A stretch of DNA of 64,000 nt from Eretmocerus hayati. Lineage: Eukaryota; Arthropoda; Insecta; Hymenoptera; Aphelinidae. Every line of letters starts with the position of its first letter. Position 1 is the stretch's first letter. Position numbers and translations under genes: made by a program. Below, in pieces: positions 11,935 to 23,039 of the stretch. The notes beneath the pieces were generated by a model. It was not told the DNA's origin, made no database searches, and worked only from the letters and a program-made list of their open reading frames with translations. The stretch covers positions 310,001 to 374,000 of the forward strand of contig CM056743.1 of NCBI GenBank assembly GCA_029851415.1, in the 5' to 3' direction.

Positions 11935-14229
11935 CGGAGTTCCTCCACGCTCGTCTGAGGAGTATTATCGCGCGTGATCAGCTGACCGACACCGCCCCGG
12001 AAAGATGCAACCTGCCACAATGCAACGAAAAATCGTCACGACATAGATATATAGGTATACTGACTTGAGCTGACGAACCGCGCGTGTATTCCCATCATCA
12101 GCATATCACATCATCAGATGCCGACATCCGTTTGCTATGGTCTGCTGTCTGATGCTATGTATGTAAGTACAGCACAACTGAGAGCAACATATTCGATTGT
12201 TGTAATCAGTATTGCTGGGGAATAGGATGATGGTGAGTGATGCCGTTTTGCTGCTTTCTCATTATCATCACTAATTATGCAAATATACAGATTGCGAGTG
12301 TTTGGTGGTGATAATATGTGCGAATATTTATTACATGTGCGTGGTGAAACCTATTCATTGCTGCTTCATTTCATCATGATGAAGAATTGAGTACGATTCA
12401 TCTGTTCTGAATCCTAATTGTGAGGAGTCTTCGTTGGAGCAACCAAAACATTACGAATGATGGGATCCATGACCAAAAGTTTTTTGTTATTCTTGACACC
12501 ACTTTCACATAATACATGTCACTACTTTGCACCTAAAATATTCCAAGCCGTATCTCAATCCACAAAAAATGAATCATAATTTGAGAGGCAAAGGCATAAT
12601 TCAATGTGGTGATATGTTGGATTAAGCAATGATTCAGTTTACGACAGATGTCAAAATTGTCTAAGATCTTATTGAACCACCAATATCAATTTTAGTCTAC
12701 CTCAAATTTGAAAATTCTAATACATTTTGCTCAGCTTTTTAGAGAGTAAACCAACTTTATCTGAGTTACAGGAGCTTGTTGAGAAGCCTCTCAGTTTGAA
12801 CTTGTGAAACAAAAAGACTTGTCATCAAACCTCATAATCTGCTCAGATGGAACCAGTATGTGCACTCTGTAGGTAAATTGTGATAGCGCTTATCAATATG
12901 ACCCTGTTTTTGACCCCATCCAGTACATATAGAGTTGCATCAAATTATGAACAACTAATACTCTCAATCTTTAGTCTACTGCAACCAAGAGTTGAAATAA
13001 TGGGTTACGTTATTATCACTTTCACTCTACATATGTCGCTGGGCACTCGCGACATTGGCATGCACTCAGTTTTTATTCAAAGATAAACAGAAAATACCAG
13101 GAAATACTCTCTATGCCCCTAAAATAGAGCAGAAGCTAGCCAAAGAGATAGATCACTTCATGTAATGTAGTGACTTGTTGTAGAAGAGCATTCTCTCGGT
13201 CAAGCGTTTGAGACAAGAGTCAGAAAATTCCCCTGTAGCTTGTACTCATCCTTCACTCCTTTTACTTGATTCATGGATTTGAATGCACTTTTATCGGCGT
13301 TCCAGAGCTTCAATTGAAATGGATTGCCAAGGAGCACCCAGGGGTTGTGGAACACGGATTTTGCTGAAACTCTGGGGATAGTCTCCTTTTAGCACCAAAA
13401 GATGAAACCCAGACCCGCACTTGCAAATGCCCAACCGTTTCCAAGCTGTAGCCTATGACATTAGAATTGCCCACATGGGCCCGTGTTCAGGAAAGATATA
13501 TATAGATATACTCGTAATGCTAATGTTATGAGCTACAGCTCGAAAACGTTCGGGCATTTGCAAGTGCGGCTCTGGGTTTCATCTTCTAGTGCTAAAAGGA
13601 GACTGTCCCCAGAGTTTCAGCCAAATCCGTGTTCCACAGCCCCTGGGTGTTCCTCGTGAGTAGTGAAAGTAAAGTACTGTGGGTAAACATCACAATTCAG
13701 ATTAGTTCTAAATACACACTCATTATCGAAAACCCCAATCTGCCCAAAGGAGATATTTATGTGCTTCTCTGGGCAAAATTTGAAGTCTGAATGAATAAGA
13801 TCATGCTTTCATAACTGAAGGGTACAAAGATTATTTGGACCATGACATCTTCCATTCAATGATCCAGTGAATTCCAATGAAATTCTCATCTTATTTCATC
13901 AGCTCTGATGCACTTCATGAATTTTGAGGATTGATGATTGAGAGTCAAACTTGTAAGCTTTTTATGTCTTCCACCATAACCTTCTACGGAATCCATCCAA
14001 GGCCAAGAACTCATCATTTTATTTGGATAATAGTGCGTAATACTTAAGAAAATGATGCAAACTGTCTCAATCACTCAGAAGCTTGGCGGGTATCTTTATG
14101 GGTATGTTCATATGATGGGGTTCAAAGAACTTGGAACTCAATCATGGTTCGATCATAATAGTTTTAAATTATATTGATATTTTCTTGTATCGCACCGAAA
14201 CCAATCTCGGAACTCCATTCCTTACGCGT
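11935..14229. mobile_element. 2.3-kb insertion in the left arm of foldback 5
   Basis: The match between arms stops at ATACCGATTTT (11934) and resumes near 14230. The insert begins GGAACGGAGTTCC and ends in a near complement of this (GGAACTCCATTCC, about 14209-14221), so it has short inverted ends. It contains no frame above about 70 codons. I could not classify it or find a clear target duplication. Confidence 0.55.
13329..13655. repeat. ~325-bp inverted repeat (MITE-like), nested
   Basis: Left GGAGCACCCAGGGGTTGTGG pairs with right CACAGCCCCTGGGTGTTCC. The match continues inward through GCACTTGCAAATGCCC and GGGCATTTGCAAGTGC. The spacer is about 60 bp. It lies inside the 2.3-kb insertion, making a third nesting level. 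Confidence 0.75.
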
Positions 14230-16448
14230 TTCTCAAACTTTTTTTTTTAAATCGATATTCAATCAACAATTGAATATGAAGGGCCGAACTTTTCAGGAAG
14301 TGGTTGAAAAATGTTCAAAGTTTCATACAAAGAATGTTTGGTTTACATACCTTGAATTGCGTCCTCGTCCCAGCAGGTGAAAGTTGATGTTTCCTTTAGC
14401 TCGATTGAAAGAAGCTGGAAGGTCGAGGAGTGGGGTACTCCCACGGCAGCGTGGCGATCCGCGCGGAAACTGAGTGAAGCTCTTCGAACTCGCGCGCTCG
14501 GAATTTTTGATGGTATCTCGGGTCCTACTTGACCATTTTCGATCATTCTTTTCTTAAATTGGGGTAGCTTCCCGAAAAAAATACAATGCCGTATGATTGA
14601 CATTGATTTGAATGGCCATCGTGTGTGTAAATGGGGTATATTTCAGGCGCTGGCTGGTCTGAGTGAGAAATTTGCATTCCAGGAGGTTTGAAGGTGTATT
14701 CTCATGAATTTTGAGGCGCTAAATCGAATGCACGAGGTTTCCAGCCCGAAAACCCCAACGTTTGTTTGTTATTGGAACTTTTTAGGGCAAGATTAAGGTT
14801 TTTTACAAGAAACTAGGGAAATATGCATTTTCATGGGAAATTTGTAATGACCAAAGTTGCAGAGCGTGAGATATCCTACCAAAGGAGTCCCTACAGATTT
14901 CCCGGAAAACCCAAGCTTGTGGCGGGAAATGGGCGAAAACCATTGCGCGCGTTTAACATGGGATTATATGGGGGCAGCCGATGCAGCGCTACTAAACTTG
15001 CCGCCGATTTGATAGTTGTCAATTTGAGGGTGGGCGAACAAGTGCATTCGAAGAGGATGAAATTGCCCTCAAAATGGTACGGACCGTATCTCGCTGGGCA
15101 CGAAGCTTTTCTAGTGTGAAGTGAGAAAAAGTGATGAAATGCAGATTCTGAACAACACGCGCGAGCCGTTTCGCTGCGGGAATAGCGTTTTGAGACTCTT
15201 CATTTCTTTTTCTTTTGAGCCATGCTCGACGGGCTGCGTTCTTAGCGAGATACGGCCCGTACCATTTTGAGAGCAATTTCTTCCTCTTCGGATGCACTTT
15301 TTTGCCTACCCTCAAATTGACAACTATCAAATCGGCAGCAAGTTTAGTAGCGCTGCATCGGCTGCCCTCATATAGGCTCATGTTGAACGCGCGCAATGGT
15401 TTTCGCCCATTTCCCGCCACAGGCTTGGGTTTCCCGGGAAATCTGTAAGGACCTTTTTTGTAGGATAATCTACGCATTGCAACTTTGGTCATCACAAATT
15501 TTCCATGAAAATGCATATTCCTCGAGCTTCTTGCAAAAGACCTTAATTTTTCCCTACAAGTTTCAATAACAAACAAACGTTGGGGTTTTCGGGCCGGCAA
15601 CCTCGTGCATTCGATTTAGCGCCTCAAAATTCAGGAGAATACAGCTTCACATCTCCTGGAATGCAAATTTTTCACTCAGACCAGCCAGCGCCTGGACTAT
15701 ACCCCATTTACACACAAAATGGCCATTCAAATCAATGTCAATTATACGCCAATGTATTTTTTTCGGGAAGCTACCCCAATTTGAGAAAAGAATGATCAAA
15801 AATGGTCCAGTAGGACCCGAGATACCGTCTGAAATTCCGAGAACTCGAGTTTGAAGAGCTTGACTCAGTTTCTGCGCGGACCGACACGCTGCTGCGGGAG
15901 TACCCCCACTCCTCGACCTTTGAGCTTTTTTCAAGCGAGCTAAAGAAAACATCAACTTTCACCTGCTGGGACGAGGACACAAGTCAAGGTATGTGAACCA
16001 AACATTCTTTGTATGAAACTTTGAACATTTTTGAAGTGTTTCCTGAAAAGTTCGGCCCTTAATATTCAATTGTTGATTGAATATCAATTTAAAAAAAAAA
16101 TCGGTATCTCCGGTTCAAAAGTTTGTAGAGCAATGTTTTTTCCTTGCATTAAGAGCAGAATTAGTACTACCAGATCCAAGAACAAATTTTTCCATATCCC
16201 TGTTACTCGCGGAATTGTGAGCAAAATAAAATCGAGAGATCCTGATTTTTATAAACGATTGGCCTCAGTGCGTCATTGTTGTAACAAAGTGACCAGTTTG
16301 ATGATTGCATCTCGTAGCTGAAGGTTTCAGGAAGCTCTCTGATTTTTTGCGACAACTTTAGTGCACTTGGGAAATTTTTACGGCTATTGCAAAAAACAAC
16401 AATTTGGGATAGATAATTGGAATAGCGTCAATGTTTATTGACCGATTG

Positions 16449-17224
16449 CTCTGAATTTTTTTACATATAGAACTTTGTGAGGGCTACATTTTCCAGCAAG
16501 TTCACATCAATCCATTGGCTTTCCTTGAAATGAAAAATAAAGGAAATTTTTGACATATTTAAGCTTTGTTGCTAATCATCTCGAGTTAGACAAAAGTTTG
16601 ACGCATGTTATTTCTCTTCAAAATTTAGAGAATTTCATTGCCTACAACAAGGTTCCATGAGAAACAATCCAAATATTACAACTCCCCGGGATGCAAAATA
16701 ATGGGAGAAAAATACGACATTTCCCACTATTTATTTGTTGGAACTTTTTCCACACCCTTGGAGTTGTTCCATTCCATGGGGTTTGTCCACTAGGGTATCC
16801 CGCACCCAAAAAAAAAATAAAACCATCTTATAGCAGTCATGCGCAGTTCAAAGTCTAGAATTACTGACCTATTGATGAAATTAGATCAATAAGCTTGAAA
16901 GCTCTAGCTGTGCGAGAAACTACTTGACTCTGATCCTGATGTAAAAGGATATTTGAACATAGTGGAAGTCGACCCCATGCTCTTGGGATTCTTTCCAAGT
17001 CTCAGTTTTCACTGTTGAATTCACAAAAAAGTGAGGATGACGGTCCAATGATGTTGAATATATTCTCGTAAAAATTCAATCCTGAAGAGAACTGACTCCA
17101 CGATTAAGAAGTAGTAGGGATATGAGACATTGTCTTTGAATGAAATATTTGGAATTAAGAATAGAGATATGGGTTTTTCACGCTTGAAGTAGTCAACTCA
17201 ACAAAACAAAAAATCCGTTGGGGT
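16449..17224. other. No gene or repeat recognised
   Basis: AT-rich stretch with short frames only. It lies between the giant palindrome and the hAT fragment. Confidence 0.45.
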
Positions 17225-17373
17225 CAGGGTTCTTAACGGAATATTCGATTTGTTTCGTTTTGTTTAGCAAATAAACGAAACGAAACGAGATAATTCCGTC
17301 TACGTTGATGATAAACAAAACTAAACAAAACATCATTAATATTTAATATCAATAAACAAAACTAAACGAAATT
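17225..17373. repeat. Subterminal AAACAAAACTAAACGAAAC-type block
   Basis: Degenerate repeats of AAACNAAAC and its complement occupy this block, next to the CAGGGTT terminus. In hAT elements short subterminal repeats bind the transposase; that role here is inference. A longer block of the same kind lies at 31.99-32.49 kb. Confidence 0.6.
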
Positions 17374-17564
17374 CTGGCATTTTGAATACGTTGAATTGAT
17401 CATCACTGGAAATTCCTTCATGACCATCTTCAGTTCGGCCATTGGCTCTAGTATTATTGAGATCAGCTTGGGAAAATTCTGATTGGGTTCCATCGTTACT
17501 GGTATCATTGAGGTTGGCTTGGGGGGCTTCAGATTGGCGTCTGTTGTTACTTGTTTTATTGGAA

Positions 17565-18412
17565 TTATCTTGGGGAGTTGGTGCCAAAAGTGCTTGGGAC
17601 GGCCTCATCGTCGTCATCCTCATCACTGGTAGTGTCTTCAAAATCTACATCCTCTCCTGTACCATTTCTGTTGCAAATAATCTCTGCTTGCTCTTTGTAG
17701 AGTAACCGTGACAGTTTCAGCGTATTGCCAGCATTATCAGGAGTTAGGGTTGAAACTTGCGATACATCGACGCCATAATTTTTGAGGACATCACCGATCA
17801 ATGTTTTCAAATAAGCCGCTGTTTGACTCTGTTTGAGTTCAATAATAGCTAGAGTTCTAATTTGAATCACCCCATCTTTGATGTATTGAATATTCACAGC
17901 TAAGTAAGACTTTCCATGTCTTGAGGCTATATCGCATTTCACGTGGACGATTTTTGCCTATGAATAAAAATTTTTCAATGACAAATGAGCCAGGAGAGCA
18001 ATGAAAATGGATGAACTAGTGTGTAGAGAGGGTAGGATCATGTCAAGATCATAGCACTCACGGTTTCCAAGTTTTCTTTGATGTCATCTCTAACATGAAC
18101 TGACTCCACAGATATCTCTTCGCGAACAGTAGTGCGATTGATCGTAACACCCCGCATTGCTTTCAGATATGAGTCCATCAGTTCCCGGAAGCCTTCGTCT
18201 TTAAGTATTGAGAAGGGCCTACCGTTCATAGCTATGATTTTGACGCAACACATTTTAAGGTTGTCTGGAGACATGTCCACTATTATCAAGCATTTCCTTA
18301 CTATTTTCTCATCTCCCTCATCTAAGTCTCTCTTTCTCTTTAAAGTGATGCATTCAGTGTACTGTGTCTTGTGAAAACTCCTTAGATGGGACTCTAGATT
18401 ACCAGCATGTTT
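17565..18412 (-). pseudogene. hAT transposase, N-terminal half, two exons
   Basis: Exon A (18412-18062) is preceded by an acceptor TTTTCACAG. It encodes the end of a BED-type zinc finger (NLESHLRSFHKTQ) and a region with RPFSILKDEGFRELMD, typical of hAT proteins. A 104-base intron (GTGAGT ... TTCATAG) follows. Exon B (17957-17565) encodes the start of the RNase-H-like catalytic domain, with KCDIASRHGKSYLA and TLTPDNAGN, where the aspartates fit the first two catalytic acids. The frame then ends at a stop after an acidic stretch. A plausible continuation lies in another frame down to about 17336, suggesting a frameshift. The third catalytic residue and dimerisation region are absent. It would have cut and rejoined DNA in the nucleus; this copy cannot do so. 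Confidence 0.75.
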
Positions 18413-19728
18413 CTGTGAAAACAATGTTCATTGTCATCAGTTTCTGACTGAAACTATCCACCGAATTCGCTAAGTTGACAGTTGATCTCGTTTAGAACTA
18501 GATTATTATATCAACGGATTTCGAATTAATGACGGAGGTAATCGAGCCTCGCCAGTCTGATAGTCTCTAAGATCCGATTTACAGGGCTTTGTATACGGAA
18601 AAGAATAACTTTGGTACTTCTTCATCTTGGAGGACTCAATTCGAAGACTGGATTCCAAAAGAAATTCAAACATCTCAAGAGAGTGTTTTCACTCTTCTAA
18701 GTTCAAGAAGGGTCGAATTCATTTGTTAATCATCGGGTGCAAAGAATCAGATGCCCATGAAACAAAAAAAATATTTCAAATGATGGCGGGGAAAGTGTTA
18801 TCTTGGGGAATCATCAAAACACTCCAAAATGAAGTTCTTCTACAAATTCCATCAAGATCTTGGCGATTAATGTAGATGGGAGAAGTTTAACTTATCGGAG
18901 GACTAACCAGATTTCTTTATTCAGATCTTATGTGATAACATACCTATTTGGAGAAATTCTAGAAAGTAAATAGTCTCTAGTGATTCTCGCATCAGATGAT
19001 AGATTGAAGATCTTCTTTAGGAGAATTCACTCCAATGGAACGATAGCCACATTAAAAGGAAAAATAGGATTGGAGAACTTGTTAGCTGCGGTATATCTTA
19101 TATCACGCAACGTAGGAAACGGTTCTTGTAAGAATCAACGCTATGGATGAATTACATGAAAAGTAAATTCTGTCAATAATATTTCACGATTCCTCCTCGG
19201 ACAGGGAGTTTTGCTGGAAGGTCTCAGATCAACATTTATCTTGCATATTGGAAATTCATGTATTTTGTAATAAAAATGTAGTTCCGTTGTCCGAGAACTA
19301 GGAGTTATCAAATTTACTGATGTTGGAAATCTCAAGAGAAACTTATGCTACAGAAAGTCTTTCTGTAGCACTAGTTTCTTATCCATTTGTACCGCCCACC
19401 GCAGCCAAAAGGTCAATAACTAATGGAAAATTACTGATAGAAAAATCAAGGGTACCGTGATTTTGGTTCTGCAGTCTTCTACGTTGCATATGCGAATATC
19501 TGCAGCTTCATCATGAGTGGAATATTCATGTACAGGGTGGGTAGTGGGCCACCCTGCTGGTCTCTTGTCGACACTGCGGGAAGAAGACTGGTTATCCGAT
19601 CAGTTTCTCCTGTTTGAATGTCGTATAAAGCATCCAATAAGCTACAGAGATGAGTGCTCTGAATCATACTTGTGATGTATTAGTATAGGAAGTAATTTCA
19701 ACAATTTCGCTGGGGCATGCCATGATAT
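18413..19728. other. No gene recognised
   Basis: AT-rich sequence without recognisable frames. I looked on the minus strand for the upstream hAT zinc-finger exon and did not find a convincing one. Confidence 0.4.
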
Positions 19729-19940
19729 TGTTACACTCCTTCTTACAATAATCGGACACACGGTTCGAATAACCGAACTCAACTTTATTAGCGCATGCAA
19801 GAACAAGCCAAAACGCCTTAACCTCATGACAGCCACGAGCAGACTAACTTCGCAACGTAAACAAACAAACTAACTAGCAACCGATCAATAAACAGAACAT
19901 GATCGGCTGCAACGTGCATACAGTATATACATATGTTACA
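19729..19940 (-). repeat. 3' LTR of the gypsy element
   Basis: On the element strand it begins TGTAACATATGTATATA and ends GGAGTGTAACA, giving TG...CA ends. It matches the 27.05-27.26-kb copy along its length with scattered substitutions and small length differences. Confidence 0.9.
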
Positions 19941-19956
19941 CTATCCCTCCCCCTCG
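19941..19956 (-). other. Polypurine tract of the gypsy element
   Basis: On the minus strand GAGGGGGAGGGATAG lies directly before the 3' LTR, the expected place for the plus-strand primer of reverse transcription. Confidence 0.75.
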
Positions 19957-20277
19957 AACGTTTGACGTCCTCGTCACTTAATCTCTTCTATCGGATAGTC
20001 TTCTCTCCTCCACGACAGCTCATCCTACTGACATTCCAGGATTAGAGGAGGTCCAATTCAGAGAAGAGTTCCATCATACGCATTAATCTTCTTCACTCCA
20101 ACAGCGGCTCCAGGATCTTCAATCCAACCGTTGCTTCCAGGTGTTCAGAAGTACTCGTTCCATGATGAACTCAGCATTCGAGGGACTCGTAGGGATGTTG
20201 AGAGTGGGTTTATGATAGAAGATGGTATAAGCTGGATATCATAACCCTTGCCCCGGCATTCGCCTTACAACCTGAAG

Positions 20278-20444
20278 CAGGGGTGTCAAGCGTAGTAGAG
20301 TCCCTCCCCTCAAGTCCCTCCAGTCAAGTGCAGAGAGCGTCGCGGCTCGTGGCGAAGGAGCCCCTCCCCTGCGACGCTGCGGCGCGCTCTACACATGACT
20401 GGAGGGGCTTGAGGGGGAGGACTCTACCACGCTTGACTGCCCTG
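20278..20444. mobile_element. hAT-type MITE with 8-bp target duplication
   Basis: The ends are CAGGG(G/C)(T/A)GTCAAGCGT in inverted orientation, with arms of about 60 bp (GTAGAGTCC, CCTCAAG, CCTCCAGTCA). It is flanked by identical ACCTGAAG at 20270-20277 and 20445-20452. CAGGG termini and an 8-bp duplication are diagnostic of hAT. It inserted after the gypsy element did, in the region between integrase and the 3' LTR. Confidence 0.92.
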
Positions 20445-20451
20445 ACCTGAA

Positions 20452-21290
20452 GGGAAAATCAGCCAAAAACCTCAGGTGGGGCGATTCTTTTGTCGGTCCA
20501 AGTAGGGGGCACGGCGATCTTCGTTGACAATTCGTCTCTTGTGTCTCGATGACTTCTCGATGCAAAAGACATCATGTCTGATTTTTTTCAGGATCAGGTA
20601 CGGTCCTCCTCACGACGATTGCAATCTCGGTGTTACTCCAACCGATCTTCGAGGAGAATAAAACCAAACTATCTGTCCTTCCATAAAATCTTTCTCCTTT
20701 GCACCCAAGTCATAGCGGGCTCTTGTTTTTCCTGATTTGACTTCCATTCTTCGACAAAAGAGGTGGTACACTCTCTCTATCCTTTCTCGAATCTCCTGGT
20801 TATATTCTGTTGTTGATTTCTCCAAGTCGTCTGGAGGTGGTCCGTGGATCAGATCCGAGGGTAGACGAAGGTCTCGGCCAAGATGTAGTTCGGCAGGTGT
20901 GAATCCAGTGCTCTCATTCTGCGATGATCGGAAAGCCAACAAGAAGAAAGGTACAAGCTTGTCCCAACCCTTTTGATTTTCTGAAACAAACAAGGAGAGA
21001 TACTGTAGGACAGCCCTGTTCAGTCTTTCTATCATTCCATTAGACTGTGGGTGTAGTGGTGCGGTCCTTGTTTTGAAGATACCCAACTTCCTACTCAATT
21101 CCGTAAATAGAGCTGACTCAAAATTCCGACCTTGATCTGTATGAATTTCTGAGGGAACTCCTGATTCTGGTATTACGTCATCAATTAGAGTGTTCGCAAT
21201 CGTTTTAGCTCTTATGTTTGTCAATGTAATCAACCAAGACCACCTCGTAAAGCAATCAATCACAACTAATGAATATTTATTCCCTGATGT
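20452..21290 (-). pseudogene. Gypsy integrase catalytic core and C-terminus
   Basis: The intact frame (21263-20610) starts within the core. It shows the three catalytic acids in context: D in VIDCFTRW, D in HTDQGRNFES and E in HPQSNGMIERLNR. Integrase joins the retroelement cDNA to chromosomal DNA. The frame stops near 20610, and a likely continuation with GPYLILKK lies in another frame to about 20470, so a frameshift is present. Between 21290 and 21422 the frame linking to the zinc-binding domain is also broken. Confidence 0.85.
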
Positions 21291-21421
21291 TGATGGCGGT
21301 AAGGGGCCGGGACATCGATTTGAAGTCTTTCAGAAGGTCCACCAATATTATAAATACTCAAATTGCCATGACCCTCATCTCGAGGTCCTTTTCTACTAAC
21401 ACAAACATCATAGGTCTTGCA

Positions 21422-22240
21422 CTAATTCTCGACATCTTTCCAAAAGCGATCCCTGTGAAACAGTCGCCTAATCTTGGCCAAAGTCTTGCTTGAACCAAAA
21501 TGACCACCAGCAGGGGAGTCGTGGGCTTCTTTAAGAATAACTGGAAATTTTGATTTTGGAACAATTAAGAAGAGACGGAATGAGTCAAGATCTATGGAAT
21601 CCCAACGTCTGTAAAGCAGGTTATCCTTCAAAACCAATGAGTCCCATTGCTGGATGTAAAACTTTAAACTTGAACTTTCTGATGGAATATCTTCCCAATC
21701 GGGTTTCTTATCCATTCTCTTATATTCAATTAATCTGATAAGCGTATCGTCTTCCTGTTGAGCACGTACCCATTCTGATGCATCGATACTGGACAATGTG
21801 ATACGGCCTACATTGTTATTCGAGTTATATCTCGTTTCTACGTTTTGACAATATTTACACGACAAATCTTCACAAGGTCTCCTAGAGAGTGAATCTGCAT
21901 TACCATGGGAAGCTCCTTTCCCATGTATTATCTCAAAATCATATTGACTAAGCTCACCAACCCACCTAGTAAGTTGGCCATCGAGATTTTTAGAAGATAA
22001 TAGCTACTTGAGTGCACTATGATCAGTGCTCACGGTAAACTTTTCACCAATTAAATAATGTGAGAAATTCTTGACCGACTCTACCACAACCAACTGTTCA
22101 CGCCGCGTTACACAGTAATTCCTCTCTGAATTGCTGAAAATTTTACTAAAATTACTCACGTTCTTTCCCGTCTTGCATTTGAGACAGCACTCCTGCCTTC
22201 CCGTGTCCTGAGGCATCAGCATCCAAAATAAATTCCGCAT
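21422..22240 (-). pseudogene. Gypsy RNase H and integrase zinc-binding domain
   Basis: The first part has TVSTDHSALK and, after a TAG stop at about 22003, RWVGELSQYDFEIIHGKG, the typical end of RNase H and its tether. The second part (from 21865) has the integrase N-terminal zinc-binding histidines in HDSPAGGHFGSSKT. RNase H removes RNA from the RNA-DNA hybrid. The TAG replaces what is normally a tryptophan, and this region is frameshifted relative to the reverse transcriptase at about 22.2 kb. Confidence 0.85.
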
Positions 22241-23030
22241 CTGAATCAGGATAAGCTAAAATAGAAGCAAAAGTGAGAAAAAGCTTTAATTTATCGAACG
22301 CCTCCTGGCATTCTGGAGTCCATGAGAAAACCGATGATTGACCTGTCAATAAGTACAAAGGTTTTGTGATGGCTGAAAAATTAGGGACAAACTTTGTACA
22401 GTATGAAGCCAAACCAAGGCAGCTCAAAATCTGTTTCTCATTTTGTGGAGTTGGCCAGTTCACAATGTTAGAAATTTTCCCGAGATCTGCTTTCACTCCG
22501 TCTGCTGAAATAATATGTCCTAAATACAATGTTTCATGTTTGAAAAAATGACATTTCTTCCCATTCAATTTCAAATTAGCGTCGAGGAATCTAGAGAAAA
22601 TCAATTTTGAGTTTTCAATCATTTTTTCAAATGTTTCTGCTTTGACGACCACGTCATCTAGGTACACCATTCAGATAACGTTAATCAACTTAGCTAAGAC
22701 CTCCTCCATTAATCTCTCAAAAGTTGCAGGAGCATTACATAACCCAAACGCCATGACTTCAAATTCGCATAATCCATTGCCTATAGAAAAAGCAGTCTTC
22801 TCGTTATCTTCTGGGCGAATGCAAATTTGCCAAGTGCCTGATTTTAAGTCAAGAGTCGAGAACCAGGAGTTTCCTTTCAATTGATCCAAAATTTTGTCAA
22901 TTTTAGGCAATAGGTACGAGTCTTTGATCGTCACAGCATTTAGTCCACGATAATCAACACAGAATCTGATTGATCCGTCCTTTTTCAACTTTATGACTAC
23001 TGATGAGCACCAGGAGCTTTTAGATTTGCT
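22152..23030 (-). pseudogene. Gypsy reverse transcriptase
   Basis: The upstream part (22988-22671) has KKDGSIRFCVDYRGLN and AFGLCNAPATFERLM. After a TGA stop the frame continues with the catalytic box VYLDD and the thumb/connection region (YLGHIISADGVK, FSWTPECQEAFDKLK). It would copy the element RNA into DNA. The TGA stands two residues before the catalytic YLDD, probably from a mutated cysteine codon, so the enzyme could not be made intact. Family A sequence begins just upstream, at about 23040. Confidence 0.9.
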
Positions 23031-23039
23031 AATTGTAAA

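Larger units (their letters stand above)
11577..16448. mobile_element. Giant interrupted palindrome (foldback element 5)
   Basis: The left end CAATCGGTCAATAAACATTG is matched by its complement at 16429-16448. The left arm (11577-11934, resuming about 14230-15095) pairs with the right arm (about 15245-16448). The central loop is only about 150 bp. The left arm is broken by a 2.3-kb insertion that the right arm lacks. Both arms carry a matching frame (plus 14823-15119; minus 15019-15600), a consequence of the palindrome or perhaps a relic of an encoded protein. Confidence 0.8.
17225..18412 (-). mobile_element. hAT DNA transposon fragment (one end plus partial transposase)
   Basis: The segment starts with CAGGGTT at 17225, the type of terminus hAT elements have. 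An AAACNAAAC-rich block follows, then exons of a hAT transposase on the minus strand. The second copy of the AAAC-rich terminus at about 31.99-32.49 kb ends in the complementary AACCCTG. I did not find the other end of this copy, so it may be truncated or extend past 18.4 kb. Confidence 0.65.

Noticed and set aside
15019..15600. 193-codon minus-strand frame as a gene
   Set aside because: It lies in the arm of the 4.9-kb palindrome and has a mirrored counterpart on the plus strand; no known domain. Kept only as part of a finding.
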